Positions 11,030-20,658 are shown, counted from the stretch's first letter. The stretch: 35,915 nucleotides of DNA from Branchiostoma floridae (GCF_000003815.2 NC_049983.1:27040548-27076462); one strand, 5' to 3'. Notes: generated by a model not told the origin, from the sequence alone. Program-made: numbers and translations.

Positions 11030-11109
11030 CCCAGCTCGGTCAAGGCAGCCATAAGGTAGCCTCCTCACACTCGCCATGCTGAAACTGCTGAGGGCAGCAA
11101 GTGTAAGGA

Positions 11110-11420
11110 TATATATATATGGCCTCCTTCGGTCAATATTGACCATGGTAAAATCCTAATTGATATCAGCCCTACAGCGTCGACTGTGGCTAAACAGTCC
11201 TATACGAGAATGACAGTCTCTGCCAAACAGGGCACATCTGTAAGCTGACTCAGGTCTGTTGCAGAGTTCTTTTCACAGGATCCGCTTTCTTCTGCCAGGC
11301 GCATCAGTCTGGTTTCTCCTGATTTTAGCTGCCTGGACAGTGTGCATCTCCAGCTGGATCTGTCATCTGCAAGCTCCTCCCAGTGTTCTGTGTCAATATC
11401 CAGAGCCCTGGTGTAAGGAG
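11110..11420 (-). pseudogene. Degenerate LINE ORF 3' remnant
   Basis: The - strand reads DIDTEHWEELADDRSSWR and, after frame breaks, FGRDCHSRIGLFSHSRRC. These resemble the C-terminal ends often seen in metazoan LINE-derived ORFs (W-E-x-L-A-x-D-R-x-x-W-R, then a Cys/His-type CHSRIGLFSH). A conserved-looking tail follows on the same strand (CCATGGTCAATATTGACC near 11128-11145). The remnant has stops and frameshifts. The assignment to LINEs is from remembered family features. Confidence 0.5.
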
Positions 11421-11654
11421 CCTTGGTAGTAATTGGTTAAGGCTAACTTTTGTTGAAGTTCATTGCATAGTCCTTAATATAATTCTTGATGGCCGGTTTC
11501 AGATTTCGTGCAAAACTAGGGCATCTAATGTGTTCCTGGGCATTTCAGAAGGTCTCGCAGTGATTTCCGATCATAGAAAAATGCTAAGATACTCTAACCA
11601 GCATCCTTTTGTTTTTGCAATATGAACTCAGCATGTCTGGTCACCAGGGAGGGC

Positions 11655-11725
11655 TTCTACGGTGCAGTTCACACATGGGCCTGTAGGTGGAGCGCTCAAA
11701 CGGACCAGGACTACGTTCTTGGACT
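11655..11725. repeat. Dispersed repeat, copy at 27790-27845
   Basis: GTGCAGTTCACAC.TGGG followed by a GTAG.TGG.GCGC motif and a GGACTACGTTCTTGG-like end also occurs near 27793-27842 in the same orientation. It is probably a fragment of a dispersed SINE- or MITE-like family. Confidence 0.45.
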
Positions 11726-11904
11726 TCGTTGTTAGCATTTATATCTAATAATCATCAACAATACAGACATCGTATAACATATGCGGGCCAGGTAGTAGGT
11801 TATATATTGTCTATCTACAGAACCTGACAACAATCGAACATTAGCATACAAACTTGAAAATTAAAAGGACAATACCAAGACCACGTTTACGTTCGAATAA
11901 CTAC

Positions 11905-12650
11905 AAAGTATATGCATTTACGCAACAAGAATAGAAAAGGCACAACAAATTTTCGTCACGAAGTGAACACAATCTTTATTAGCGTGTGCGGCATTTTACA
12001 CAAATCTTTCATGAACCTTTCTCTGTGTCTGTAAAGCATTTTGTACATCAGACGAGTTACATCTCTTTTTTCATGTAACCATTCAACGTCAGATTAGACT
12101 CAAACCCATCTCAGTTTCTGAGATTAAAGCTGAATGTCATTACAATATTTCTTATCCATGATCTTGTCTCTTCTTTGTGCAGCGTCTCAACACCAGAAAA
12201 TGCTTCAACCCACATCTGAGGTTCTACATGATATAAGCTATAGATTATTACAGTACTTTTGTCCAGATCTTCTTCTCTTCTTCTTGTAGCTTCTCAACAT
12301 CAGATCAGACACAAACCCATCTCAGGTTCTATAGTATTGAAACCCACTACTAAAATGTACATTTGTAACGTGCTTTTTAACATTTCTTTCTATATGCGGC
12401 TTCTGAGTCTCATATATAAGTCAAAACTTAAACAGGTTTTTGTAGGATGTTGTTCATATAAAGCCCATTGTTACAAATCACCCAATGTACCTACAAATGG
12501 TATGGGCTCCTACAATAGATTAAACTGTAAAAGTTAAACGTTATAGCATCTGTCATTTAGGTTCAATCTTGCCTTTTAGAACATTATTTCTAGACACACA
12601 TTTGTTCTAAATGTCAAGTAGATCTAAAACTAAATGTGGGCTTATCATCC
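11905..12650 (-). pseudogene. Second copy of collectin 3' UTR-like sequence
   Basis: The region aligns along its length with about 15045-15560: AACAAGAATAGAAAAGGCACAACAAA, a TTTATT (a - strand AATAAA) near 11977, GACGAGTTACAT, AACATCAGATCAGA, CAAACCCATCTCAG and CTCATATATAAGTCAAA all recur in order. A roughly 100-bp unit centred on CTCAACATCAGATCAGAC...CCCATCTCAG repeats near 12086, 12184 and 12295. It is best read as the 3' end of a lost tandem copy of the collectin gene. Confidence 0.55.
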
Positions 12651-12783
12651 AAGCTCATTACAATGAACCATACAATGATCTGACCATATGTATAGATTGG
12701 ATCATTAGATCTAAAATGTTTCTGTAGCAATTGTCCACAGCACATTTATGTTACTTGGTCAATATTCAATATTTCGTAATTCT

Positions 12784-12883
12784 NNNNNNNNNNNNNNNNN
12801 NNNNNNNNNNNNNNNNNNNNNNNNNNNNNNNNNNNNNNNNNNNNNNNNNNNNNNNNNNNNNNNNNNNNNNNNNNNNNNNNNNN
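12784..12883. other. Assembly gap (100 N)
   Basis: Exactly 100 N, the conventional size for an unsized scaffold join. A telomere-like tract begins immediately to its right, so the join lies inside or beside repeats. Confidence 0.95.
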
Positions 12884-12990
12884 GGTTTAAGGTTCGGGTT
12901 AGGGTTAGGGTTAGGGTTAGGGTTATGGTCAGGGTTATGGTCAGTGTTAGGGTCAGGGTTAGGTTTAAGGTTAGGGTTAGGGTTTATATA
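12884..12990 (+). repeat. Interstitial telomere-like TTAGGG tract
   Basis: About 100 bp of GGTTAGGGTTAGGG repeats with degenerate units (GGTTATGGTCAGG, GGTTTAAGG). Its left edge is the gap. The degeneracy argues for an old interstitial tract, not a live telomere. Confidence 0.8.
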
Positions 12991-13465
12991 TGGGGTTAAC
13001 TCCCAAGAAGTGTTGCGGCAAATGCTTGACAGGTTGGACACCGGGCAGCATGGTGACCCACTACAGTCAAACAAACAGTATCTGCTTCCTTCAGACTAAG
13101 TCGTGTAAACACAATTTATTAATTTTACACTAACAAACTGCATAATCACCTAAGCATTACTTTCACTTGCTGAAGAAAGTTAAACAAAACAGATTTTTTT
13201 TTATTCATTTGTAATGTAACTCCTGTTTCATTGAGATACTTAATGTCATAATGAATTTCATGAATTTCATTTGATAACTCTGTTTGATTTTATTATGTAT
13301 AATTCAAACATTTCATATTACATGTATCTAGTTTCTGGGGGAGGCCCACGGAAAGCCACAAAAAACTGTCCGTCCCAGGTTCTGTAAATGCGGGAAATGA
13401 CAACCTCGCGTTTTTCCGACACACCCTGTTGCAGAGGAAATTGGTCTGTTGCTTTCCTGATACTA
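12991..13465. other. Intergenic, nothing recognised
   Basis: AT-rich sequence between the telomere-like tract and the Tc1-like element. A 72-codon - strand frame at 13318-13536 runs into the transposon repeat and is not supported. Confidence 0.4.
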
Positions 13466-14723
13466 CACTCAGCACAAAAAGTTTGGAATATCAACTTCGG
13501 TTGATCATATTTATATTGTTTCTGCATCAATTTCAATATATTATATATCTATAGAAAGCTTGCATGATTTTCTTTCCAATGGTATCAAACTCATTATCAT
13601 TGTTAACTCATGGAACATACACTAGGCCTGCTAACGTGAGTGGGTCACGAAAAAAAAGTGCCCAAATTCCCCCGTTTCTGTTCAAAACTGTATCGTCCGG
13701 TTCAACCGTTGTTATGGCCGCGGGTGACAATGATTCAATCAATCCTTTTATCACCTAATGTTTGGTATACAGAACATCCAAGTTTCTTTTTAACATATCT
13801 GAGTGGAGTATTTTATGAGTGTAAATTCATGGAACGAGGACTAGGCCTGCTTACGTACAGGGGGTCCTAAAGATAAAGTGCCAAAATTACTCTACTAAAG
13901 TCAATCACTCCATTCTGCTCATTTTCTTCCATCAGTATTGACTTGTGAATGAAGGCAAGTTGAATAAACAGGACATATCAATCAAAGCTACTATAATTAC
14001 TCTTTATTCAAGCAAAAAATCTTAACCATGGCAAGAGGTGATCAATCGAGTGCTAGCCATAAGCTGTAGGAAGGCTATTCCAGCATCCAATGGTCCTTGC
14101 TCTCTGTGGACTGGTGTTGACTGTTGTAATCTTGCAGAATGGTATTTGGTCCAATATTGAAGAGGTGGAATGTTGCTCCTGGATGGAGAATGGTGTCCCT
14201 ATATGTCACCACATTAATTTGCCTGGAATGATGACGAGTCTTGTTTTTCCTATGGTGGTTAATACCGCCCCACACCATGACGCTGCCTCCACCACCAAAT
14301 GCCGAAAGTTACTCTTGCCTAGTCAGCGTGCGGTTCTCCTTGCCGCATCCACGCTTTGATTCTGCCATCCAACTATCTAAAGGGCAGATGAACTCTACTC
14401 AAGTGTACTAAAACCTTGTTTGTTCCGTATACCAAATGTGAGGTGAAAAGAGGATTGATTGAACCAGTGACACACGCGCCAATATCAACAGGATGATGCA
14501 GTGTTGAACAGAAGTAGGGGAATTTGGGCACTTTTTTTTCGTGACCCACGCACGTAAGCAGGCCTTGTGCTCGTTTCATGTGTTTACAATCATAATAAGT
14601 TTGATACCATAGGAAAGAAAATCACACAAGCTTTCTATTGATATATAACACATTGAAATTGATGCATAAATAACGGAAATATGACATACCAAAGTTGATA
14701 TTCCAAACTTTTTGTGCCGAGTG
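13466..14723 (-). mobile_element. Degenerate Tc1/mariner element with about 340-bp inverted repeats
   Basis: The left end CACTCAGCACAAAAAGTTTG (preceded by TA) matches the reverse complement of the right end ...TTTTTGTGCCGAGTG. Inverted similarity continues inward to about 13815 on the left and 14380 on the right, including GTGGGTCACGAAAAAAAAGT and TTTGGTATAC. A second partial copy of the inner repeat lies near 13828-13885. The interior holds a transposase remnant on the - strand. Long repeats, a TA at the left and the CACT start fit Tc1/mariner. The right-hand TA is eroded. Confidence 0.75.
14060..14350 (-). pseudogene. Tc1-like transposase fragment
   Basis: The - strand reads FGGGGSVMVWGGINHHRK near 14320-14230, then a segment ending NTILQDYNSQHQSTE. 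In intact Tc1-like transposases, FGGGSVMVWG follows the first catalytic Asp region, and the second Asp sits in QQDNAPxH; here that motif is degraded to LQDYNSQH. The N-terminal DNA-binding domain and the rest of the catalytic core are absent or broken, so the protein is inactive. Confidence 0.7.
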
Positions 14724-15094
14724 TGTTTGATTTCACGTCGAAGCTCAGATTCAAAAGTGAGTTCAGGTGAAACCGCACTGAGTACAAAAACCGATAGGAT
14801 CCTGCTCATCGTTTGGTCCTACAGGAATCACAGTTTTCTACCATCAACAACTGATCTGCACGTCAAACCCGTGGATAAAGTAGCTTTAAAGGGTTTTATT
14901 TTACCTTTGTTCTCAACGTTTCAATGGCGTCCCTTCGTTGCATAGTTTGTGAAAAACTCGAGGTTCTTTCACAAAACATTAGTTTTCAAACGAGATAATC
15001 ATCAAGAAGAATTCAAAGATCTAGTTTACTTTCAAATGAGTGCAATGTATATAAACCTGCGCAATAAGAATAGAAAAGGCACAACAAACTTTCA
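14724..15094. other. Intergenic stretch between Tc1-like element and collectin 3' UTR
   Basis: No coding or structural signal that I can support; open frames here are short and lack splice context. Confidence 0.35.
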
Positions 15095-16381
15095 TCACGA
15101 ACACATTTTTTTTATTCTCGTCTACTGCCTTTTACACATCTTTCATTAACTTTTCTCTGTATCTGTAGAGCATTCTGCACATCGGACGAGTTACATGCTT
15201 CTTATCCGAATCTTCTATTCTTTGTTTCTTATTGAAATCTTCTTTTCATCATGTATCTGCTCAACATCGGATATCTGCTCAACATCAGATCAGATTCAAA
15301 CCCATCTCAGTTTCTATATGACCAAAACCCAATGCTACATACATGCATTCGGAACGTGCTGTAATTTTACCAGAGGATTTTTCCTTCTACATACAGGATT
15401 TTTCTTATACAAGCCGCTTCTGAGCCTCATATATAAGTCAAATCACTCAGTGTTCCTACAAAAGTTATGTGCTCATACAAACTTTAAACATCTTAGAATC
15501 TAACATCTAGTTTCAATTTTTCCTTCTTTTGAAAACATTGAGTTATTTCTTGGAATACATTTACAGATGACATTTTTCTAAATCAATGTTCTTACAAAAG
15601 TTATGTGCTCAATCACATACAAACTTTGAACGTTATGGACTCTAACATATAGTTTCATTTTTTTCCTTCTTTTTAGAACATTGAGTTATTTCTTGGAATA
15701 CATTTACAGATGACATTTTTCTAAATCAATGTTCTTACAAAAGTTACGTGCTCAATTACATACAAACTTTAAACGTTATGGACTCTAACATATAGTTTCA
15801 TTTTTTTCCTTCTTTTGAAAACATTTAGTTATTTCTTGGAATACATTTACAGATGACATTTTTCTAAATCAATGTTCTTACAAAAGTTATGTGCTCAATC
15901 ACATACAAACTTTAAACGTTATGGACTCTAACATCTAGTTTCATTTTTTCCTTCTTTTTAGAACATTTCGTTATTTCTTGGAATACATTTACAGATGATA
16001 CTTTTTAATTATGTCATGCAATCTAAATATCAAATCTGTCAATTTTTCACCATTTTCACCGTGAGGCGTGAAGGGTGATAAATACTCTGTTCCTTTTGAG
16101 TAAAAAATGGCTGATTTTTTCAAAAGCACTTGTTTAAAGTCAGATCAAATCCAGAAATCTGTGTACCAAACCTTCCTACTACGTTATTTCTAAGGTTTGA
16201 TCAACATTCTACAGGTGCATGTTGTATTCAATAATTGTTTCAATACAGTTGGCTAAAAAAAAGCAATTAAACTATTTAAACTTTCTAAGTTGGCCCATCG
16301 GTTCCATTCCAGGGTCCAGCTTTAACATTTCAGGTTGCCGAATAGCCGTTTCAGAGCAGTGGCGAGAGATCGGCCTGTCGT
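15095..16381 (-). other. Collectin 3' UTR region with poly(A) signal
   Basis: The region follows the collectin stop (16382-16384) on the - strand, is AT-rich and has no ORF. TTTATT at 15111-15116 is AATAAA on the - strand and is the likely poly(A) signal. The sequence contains a 136-143-bp tandem array (15451-16005) and is duplicated at 11905-12650. The exact 3' end is inferred. Confidence 0.45.
15451..16005. repeat. Tandem array, about 3.9 copies of a 136-143-bp unit
   Basis: Units start at 15451, 15587, 15730 and 15873 with TGTTC(C/T)TACAAAAGTTA. Each includes GTGCTCA...ACATACAAACTTTRAACGTTATGGACTCTAACAT in parts, then TTATTTCTTGGAATACATTT and ACAGATGACATTTTTCTAA. The copies are very similar, so the expansion is recent. 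Confidence 0.85.
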
Positions 16382-16392
16382 CTATAGACGTC
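16382..16392 (-). CDS. Collectin last coding exon
   Basis: The - strand acceptor TTGTTACAG precedes GACGTCTATAG. Joined to the phase 1 end of the CTLD exon it adds Gly-Arg-Leu and stops at TAG (16384-16382). The domain thus ends FVCQVVPGRL, a normal CTLD ending. Confidence 0.65.
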
Positions 16393-17007
16393 CTGTAACA
16401 ACAAAAAACAACCATGAAAAGAATGTGATATTTATAAGATGATTTGTCTTTTAGGTTGTTTGCAACATAAATGATAATCCCTTATTGTAATTTGCCACAC
16501 ACAAAAATTAATATGTTCATCAACTTCTTTGAAAAAAATGTTTCCAAACTGTATATGACAATTTACACCAAAGGAGATGTGAAAGAACAGAAATAAAGAA
16601 CCTATAGTTCGGTATGCCATACTCTGTGTGTTTAGCCGTGATTGAAAGTATCCATGTAGTCGAGGCCTTAGCGATAAGTAAACAGACAGGGAGACCTTAT
16701 TCTATGGCTGGTTGGGCTGAGGAAAAGAGGTGCAGTTAAACAGAGGGGTGAAGACGTGTGCGTGGTCAACAGGCCTATGATAAATCCATTTCTAAACTGG
16801 AGTTCTACGACCCTATACTCTCCCCAAATTATCTTAAACTTACGACTGATATGTCATGATTATTTTCAAATTATCTAAAGATTGCCGTTAAACTGTCGGA
16901 CTGAGTGACAGAGTAGTAAAATACATAGAGAGAGAGGGGGGGTAGATCAAATGAGTAGTAAAGCTCATTTGATGAATTTCCATCAAAGTTAGCTTCACAT
17001 GACGTAC

Positions 17008-17388
17008 CTGGGACGACTTGGCAAACGAAGTAAAACCTGTCGCTACATTTCCAGTCGATCCACCTGCCGCCTTTCGGATGTTTGGAGTAGACAACTTAAG
17101 CACCGGAGCCATCTGGTTCTGCCGGAGCCCACGAGTTGTAGTCACGAAGTGCAGAACCGTCCACCCACTGAAAGTTCCCCTCTTGGTGCTGACGGTGCAG
17201 GCCGATCCAGACGGCATTCCTGGACTTGTACAAGGAGATCAGGAAGTCGTTGGTCTCAGCGTCTCTCGGCATGGCGAGGGTACCGCCGTCTTCACCACAG
17301 GTTTCAGTCGCATCAATGAAGGTCTTTGCTATCTTAAAGGCCTTGTAGCAGATTCCATGCCACATTTTGTACCAACGGGGGCAAGATG
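17008..17388 (-). CDS. C-type lectin domain exon with internal TAA
   Basis: The 381-nt exon has phase 1 at both ends (acceptor TTTCTTACAG, donor CCCAG|GTACGT). Reading SCPRWYKMWHGICYKAF, it shows the long-form CTLD start, then ETCGEDGGTLAMPRD, the WIGL core signature, FQWVDGS, and WAPAEPDG, where an EPN sugar-binding motif usually sits (EPD here). After GSGA the frame meets TAA (17096-17098), then continues VVYSKHPKGGRW, IDWKCSDRFYFVCQ. The TAA falls where the third conserved Cys is expected (typically DC before VVY). The WND calcium motif is WID. Even with the stop ignored, canonical calcium-dependent sugar binding is doubtful. Confidence 0.85.
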
Positions 17389-18038
17389 CTGTAAGAAAGA
17401 TTCGCAGTGCCATGAGATATTGGAAGGATCCGGACATGTTACCGCACTGAATACTGATTGATTGTCACAATAACATTTATTTTGTTAAAGGTGAAGAAAA
17501 TGAGAGGAATGAACAAGTCAAAATTAGCATCTGTGTCAGCAAATACGGATAGGGTTGCGTTTTAGTGCAATTTTATTATGACGGGAGAAGGTTTGAAGTA
17601 GGTGATATAACTTTCAGGAGTGACCATTGCATGTGCTTTTTATGTCAAGTTATGTTTGGAATTATTTTAATCATTTAACGTATTGGTGTTGAACTTAAAC
17701 TGACTTCTTTGGCGATCTTTCTTTTTCTTTATTAAGAAAATCAACATCGCAGATATACATAACTTTTGTACATTGATTATTGTACATTTGGCAGATTTCA
17801 AAGATTGTGTGCCTTCAGTATTCACCGATTCCGCGGCCCTGAAGCGCCGACTAGTAATCCATGACGGAACTACAGAATTGAAACTAAGAGATGACAGCTG
17901 CCGTCAATGCGGATGGATTTATAAGAGGTGTCGCTATCGCGAACCTGTAACTGCGCAAACAGCTTTCGGCACGTGATGGAATAAGTGCATCACCTAAAAG
18001 TTCAGTCGGTCTGACAGTAATTGAACTCTTGGACATAC
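17389..18038 (-). other. Intron between collagen and lectin exons
   Basis: 650 bp without a supported exon; the flanking phases (1 and 1) are compatible with direct splicing. Confidence 0.5.
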
Positions 18039-18547
18039 CTTTTGGACCGGGCGGCACGTCCTTTCCCACAAGGCCAGCTGGCCCCATGGCTCCCTTTTCA
18101 CCTGGAAGGCCAGCTGGCCCCATGGCTCCCCTTTCTCCTTGAGGGCCAGCTGGCCCCATGGTGCCCTTTTGCTCCGGGATGTCCAGCTGGCCCAATGGCG
18201 CCCTTTTGCTCCGGGATGTCCAGCTGGCCCAATGGCGCCCTTTTCTCCGGGATGTCCAGCTGGCCCCATGGCTCCCTTTTCTCCTTGAGGGCCAGCTGGC
18301 CCCATGGTGCCCTTTTCCCCTTGAGGGCCAGCTGGCCCCATGGTGCCCTTTTCTCCGGGATGTCCAGCTGGCCCAATGGCGCCCTTTTCTCCGGGATGTC
18401 CAGCTGGCCCCATGGCTCCCTTTTCTCCGGGAAGGCCAGCTGGCCCCATGGCTCCCTTTTCTCCTAGAGGGCCAGCTGGCCCCATGGCTCCCTTTTCTCC
18501 CGGAGGTCCGGATGGCCCAGGGAGCCCAACAGGCAGAGCTTTGTCTC
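18039..18547 (-). CDS. Collagen-like exon, 12 twelve-residue units, double frameshift
   Basis: The exon begins (G)[19 protein letters not shown] and then repeats a 36-nt unit of the form GPAGxPGEKGAM/I/T, about 12 times, ending [12 protein letters not shown] at donor AAAAG|GTATGTCC. Gly-X-Y register predicts a triple helix and trimerisation; Lys after Glu in GEKG is a typical stabilising pair. Two adjacent units (near 18170-18180 and 18206-18216) read GGAGCAAAAGGGC instead of GGAGAAAAGGGC, each adding one base. Without these two bases the exon would be 507 nt and phase-symmetric, so the ancestral form was open. As read, the frame is lost after the eighth unit. Confidence 0.85.
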
Positions 18548-18949
18548 CTGAAAAGATAGAATCAACCTTATAGAAGATCCAAACATACCATCTGTGACGG
18601 CCCAACGGTCCCTGTTGCACCAGGCAGTCATAACTGTTATCACATATGGCCTCAGGAATCAGGCCCGTTTCTAATGATATCTGTGGCCCTTACCTTGGAA
18701 GAAATCAGAAAAAAATGCAGCTTCTTTACACGAACTTAACGCAACGTTCTGGCATGTCTCAAGGCCAAATCACATTCTACATTTCAGAACAATCCAATTA
18801 ATGCTGGAGCTATGCTGTTAAATCACAAACATCGTTCCAAAAAACATGAACTTCCTGGCAAAGATGGTGAACCTCAAAATATGCTTTTGTATTCATCCAC
18901 AGATTGCAAGATTGCAACTATCATAAAGTTCAAACCGCATTGTACTTAC
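18548..18949 (-). other. Intron between neck and collagen exons
   Basis: No supported exon or element. Confidence 0.5.
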
Positions 18950-19009
18950 CTTCCAGCTCCGGCATACGGGCCTGCAGCTTTCCCAGCTCTTCAACAACGG
19001 TGAATCTGA
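18950..19009 (-). CDS. Neck exon of collectin
   Basis: A 60-nt phase 1 exon (acceptor GCCGACACAG, donor GGAAG|GTAAGTAC) encoding RFTVVEELGKLQARMPELE. The Leu/Val spacing suggests a short coiled coil just outside the membrane, which would nucleate the collagen trimer. Confidence 0.7.
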
Positions 19010-19139
19010 CTGTGTCGGCAAAAAAAGAAAATCACGGTGGTGAAGCTTTGCATGATACTAGAGCATAATAAAAACATACAAGATATTTGGTATATTGAAG
19101 TTCTTAACTGTCATTCAACACCAAAGAATTCTCACCTCG

Positions 19140-19182
19140 AATTTTCGGTCGAACTTCCGTCGACCTTCGTCAGGAGTGATTC
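19140..19182 (-). ncRNA. Hammerhead-ribozyme-like core, left arm
   Basis: On the - strand: GAATCACTC, CTGACGA, a GGTCG...CGACC stem and GAAA, then ATTC and GAGGTGAGAATTC. CTGANGA and GAAA are the hammerhead core strings; the flanks can pair as stem I. One extra A sits between CTGACGA and stem II and stem III would be minimal, so activity is uncertain. Confidence 0.4.
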
Positions 19183-19553
19183 AACTACTCTGAGCACGTG
19201 ACCTAGGGACACGTATTTGAACTTTGAGTCTAATCACCCCTTAGAGCACAACTTAGCTTAGTCAGAACACTTTTACATCGTACCAATACTATTATCACAG
19301 ACAAAAAGAAACATTACACGTAACACAAGCACTTAAGCAGTGTGGGTACCCGTCTTGGGCTATAAACAAAGCCGCCACACCTAAATCCACCGTTCCCCGT
19401 GACCACAACCCGAACCTTGCCACACGACAGAACAACAGAGCATTGGTTGTCCTGCCCTACGTGAAGGGCGTTTCGGAAGGCCTCCGTAGGATTTTCACGA
19501 GCAACAAGATACAAACCTGTTTTTGACCAACATGAACCCTATGACAGTCACTG

Positions 19554-19946
19554 GTGGCACCAAAAGACAAAACAAAGAAGGAGGATAAGTGTGGCGTAAT
19601 ATGTCAGGGTAGAAATACCCGGGGTCCCTGCCAAGAATCATACATTGGGGAAACTGAGCGCTCTCTAAAGACTAGGTTTTTGGAGCACAGGAGACCGAGC
19701 TCGGCCTCGTCAGAGGTGTCGCAGCACATTAATATTGAGTCGCCGGGACATTTCATCACCTTGGACAAAGCACAAATATTGGATACTGAACCGGATTACT
19801 TCGCGAGGGGGATAAAGGAGGCCATCTACATAAGAGCACACCAACCGACACTTATTAACAGAGACTGGGGCCAATACCGATTGCAAGGCATCTATGATTC
19901 ATTACTCGAGTCACGTGTCCCTAGGTCACGTGCTCAGAGTAATTGA
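19554..19946 (+). CDS. GIY-YIG endonuclease domain of a Penelope-like element
   Basis: A 130-residue open frame. Recognisable parts: CGVIC (the GIY strand, degenerate), SYIGETERSLKTRFLEH (YIG strand and catalytic Arg), RPSSASSEVSQHI, HFITLDKAQILDTEPDYF and the catalytic Glu segment KEAIYIRAHQP, ending LLESRVPRSR. Order and spacing match the C-terminal GIY-YIG domain of Penelope-like retroelements, which nicks the target DNA. The frame is open with no reverse transcriptase before it, so the copy is non-autonomous. The Met at 19554 is probably not the native start, because the domain is normally the end of a longer polyprotein. Confidence 0.8.
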   Translation: MAPKDKTKKEDKCGVICQGRNTRGPCQESYIGETERSLKTRFLEHRRPSSASSEVSQHINIESPGHFITLDKAQILDTEPDYFARGIKEAIYIRAHQPTLINRDWGQYRLQGIYDSLLESRVPRSRAQSN

Positions 19947-20001
19947 ATCACTCCTGACGAAGGTCGACGGAAGTGCGACCGAAAAATCGAGGTGAGAATT
20001 C
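19945..20001 (+). ncRNA. Hammerhead-ribozyme-like core, right arm
   Basis: GAATCACTC (19945-19953), CTGACGA (19954-19960), stem GGTCG/CGACC (19962-19966 with 19976-19980), GAAA (19981-19984), AATC, then GAGGTGAGAATTC (19989-20001), able to pair with the first strand. Hammerheads are known from terminal repeats of Penelope-like elements; the fold here is my inference. Confidence 0.45.
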
Positions 20002-20144
20002 TTTTGTGTTGAATGACAGTTAAGAACTTCAATATGTATTATATCAACACAGATGAGCTTTCATGCTAAGATATTTGGTATTTCAAAGGTATGTTCCAAG
20101 CTTTACTAAGCTATGTTCAATAAATTAGAAAAAGGGAAACTGAC

Positions 20145-20252
20145 CTGCAAAATAGGACGAGAGAACAGCGATGAACACGACGACCACAGGACTCGAGATT
20201 TGCCAACATTTCCAGCATCGTCTGACGCGTTTCGTCCACTTTTTAGAGGCTG
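20145..20252 (-). CDS. Transmembrane exon of collectin
   Basis: A 108-nt phase 1 exon (acceptor CCTAAAG, weak; donor TTTGCAG|GTCAGT). It encodes a basic, Cys/Trp-rich juxtamembrane stretch (SKKWTKRVRRCWKCW) followed by a hydrophobic segment (PVVVVFIAVLSSYFA) that ends at the exon border. Positive charges before the helix predict a cytoplasmic N-terminus, i.e. type II topology. The two Cys are possible acylation sites. Confidence 0.65.
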
Positions 20253-20401
20253 CTTTAGGACATGGGACATGCAAACCAATTTTTAAAAGTATGAAATTAT
20301 TCAAAGTATGATATGTATTACGCATTCCCATGTTCCCTGGTACTGTACAACAGCCGGCTTAAGCACAAAGTAAGAAACACAAAGCTTGGCACGAAAAGGA
20401 C

Positions 20402-20435
20402 GCCGCAGTCTGAGACTCCTCCATGAGTGTGGTGC
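20402..20435 (-). pseudogene. Truncated copy of collectin first coding exon
   Basis: The acceptor TTGCCAG, the leader GCACCACACTC and ATG (20424-20422) followed by EESQTAAS match the intact exon start (GCACCGCACCC, then MEEPQTD). The frame runs to TAA at 20361-20359 without a phase 1 donor, so it cannot join the transmembrane exon. Confidence 0.6.
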
Positions 20436-20458
20436 CTGGCAAAATTACATTTTTTTTA

Positions 20459-20495
20459 CAAGCCAATCAATTTTCCAAGGGTGCGGTGTCAAGCA
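20459..20495 (-). pseudogene. Decayed copy of collectin first coding exon, start lost
   Basis: ACACCGCACCC is followed by TTGG in place of ATGG, then ATTGATTGGC, matching the leader and the ACTGATTGGC segment of the intact exon. The acceptor AG is degraded. Confidence 0.45.
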
Positions 20496-20658
20496 AAATT
20501 ACAAAAATGTATGCTGTCGCAAATAGCAAAGCTGGTGCGAATAAGCTTACAAACCACGTAATCTGAGTACCAAAATTACCACATTATCCGTTCCATGTCA
20601 AGTATAAAATCTTACAACATGTCATTACTGCCTAAGAGCTTTTAACACAAGAAACAAC

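Larger units (their letters stand above)
19092..20036 (+). mobile_element. Penelope-like element fragment with inverted flanking repeats
   Basis: The fragment lies in the collectin intron between the neck and transmembrane exons. Repeats of about 120 bp (19092-19216 and 19911-20036) are in inverted orientation: TTCTTAACTGTCATTCAACAC at the left is the reverse complement of the right end. Between them is the C-terminal GIY-YIG endonuclease ORF; the reverse transcriptase is missing. This fits a 5'-truncated Penelope-like insertion with a partial inverted terminal repeat. The arms are nearly identical, so the insertion is fairly recent. Confidence 0.75.

Noticed and set aside
17096-17098. Possible recoded stop (selenocysteine) in the CTLD
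   Set aside because: The codon is TAA, not TGA, and no SECIS-like structure was noticed; a nonsense mutation or sequence error is simpler.
18021-18573. Forward-strand Pro/Trp-rich repeat frames
   Set aside because: Antisense shadow of the collagen exon; the - strand reading gives regular Gly-X-Y and correct splice sites.
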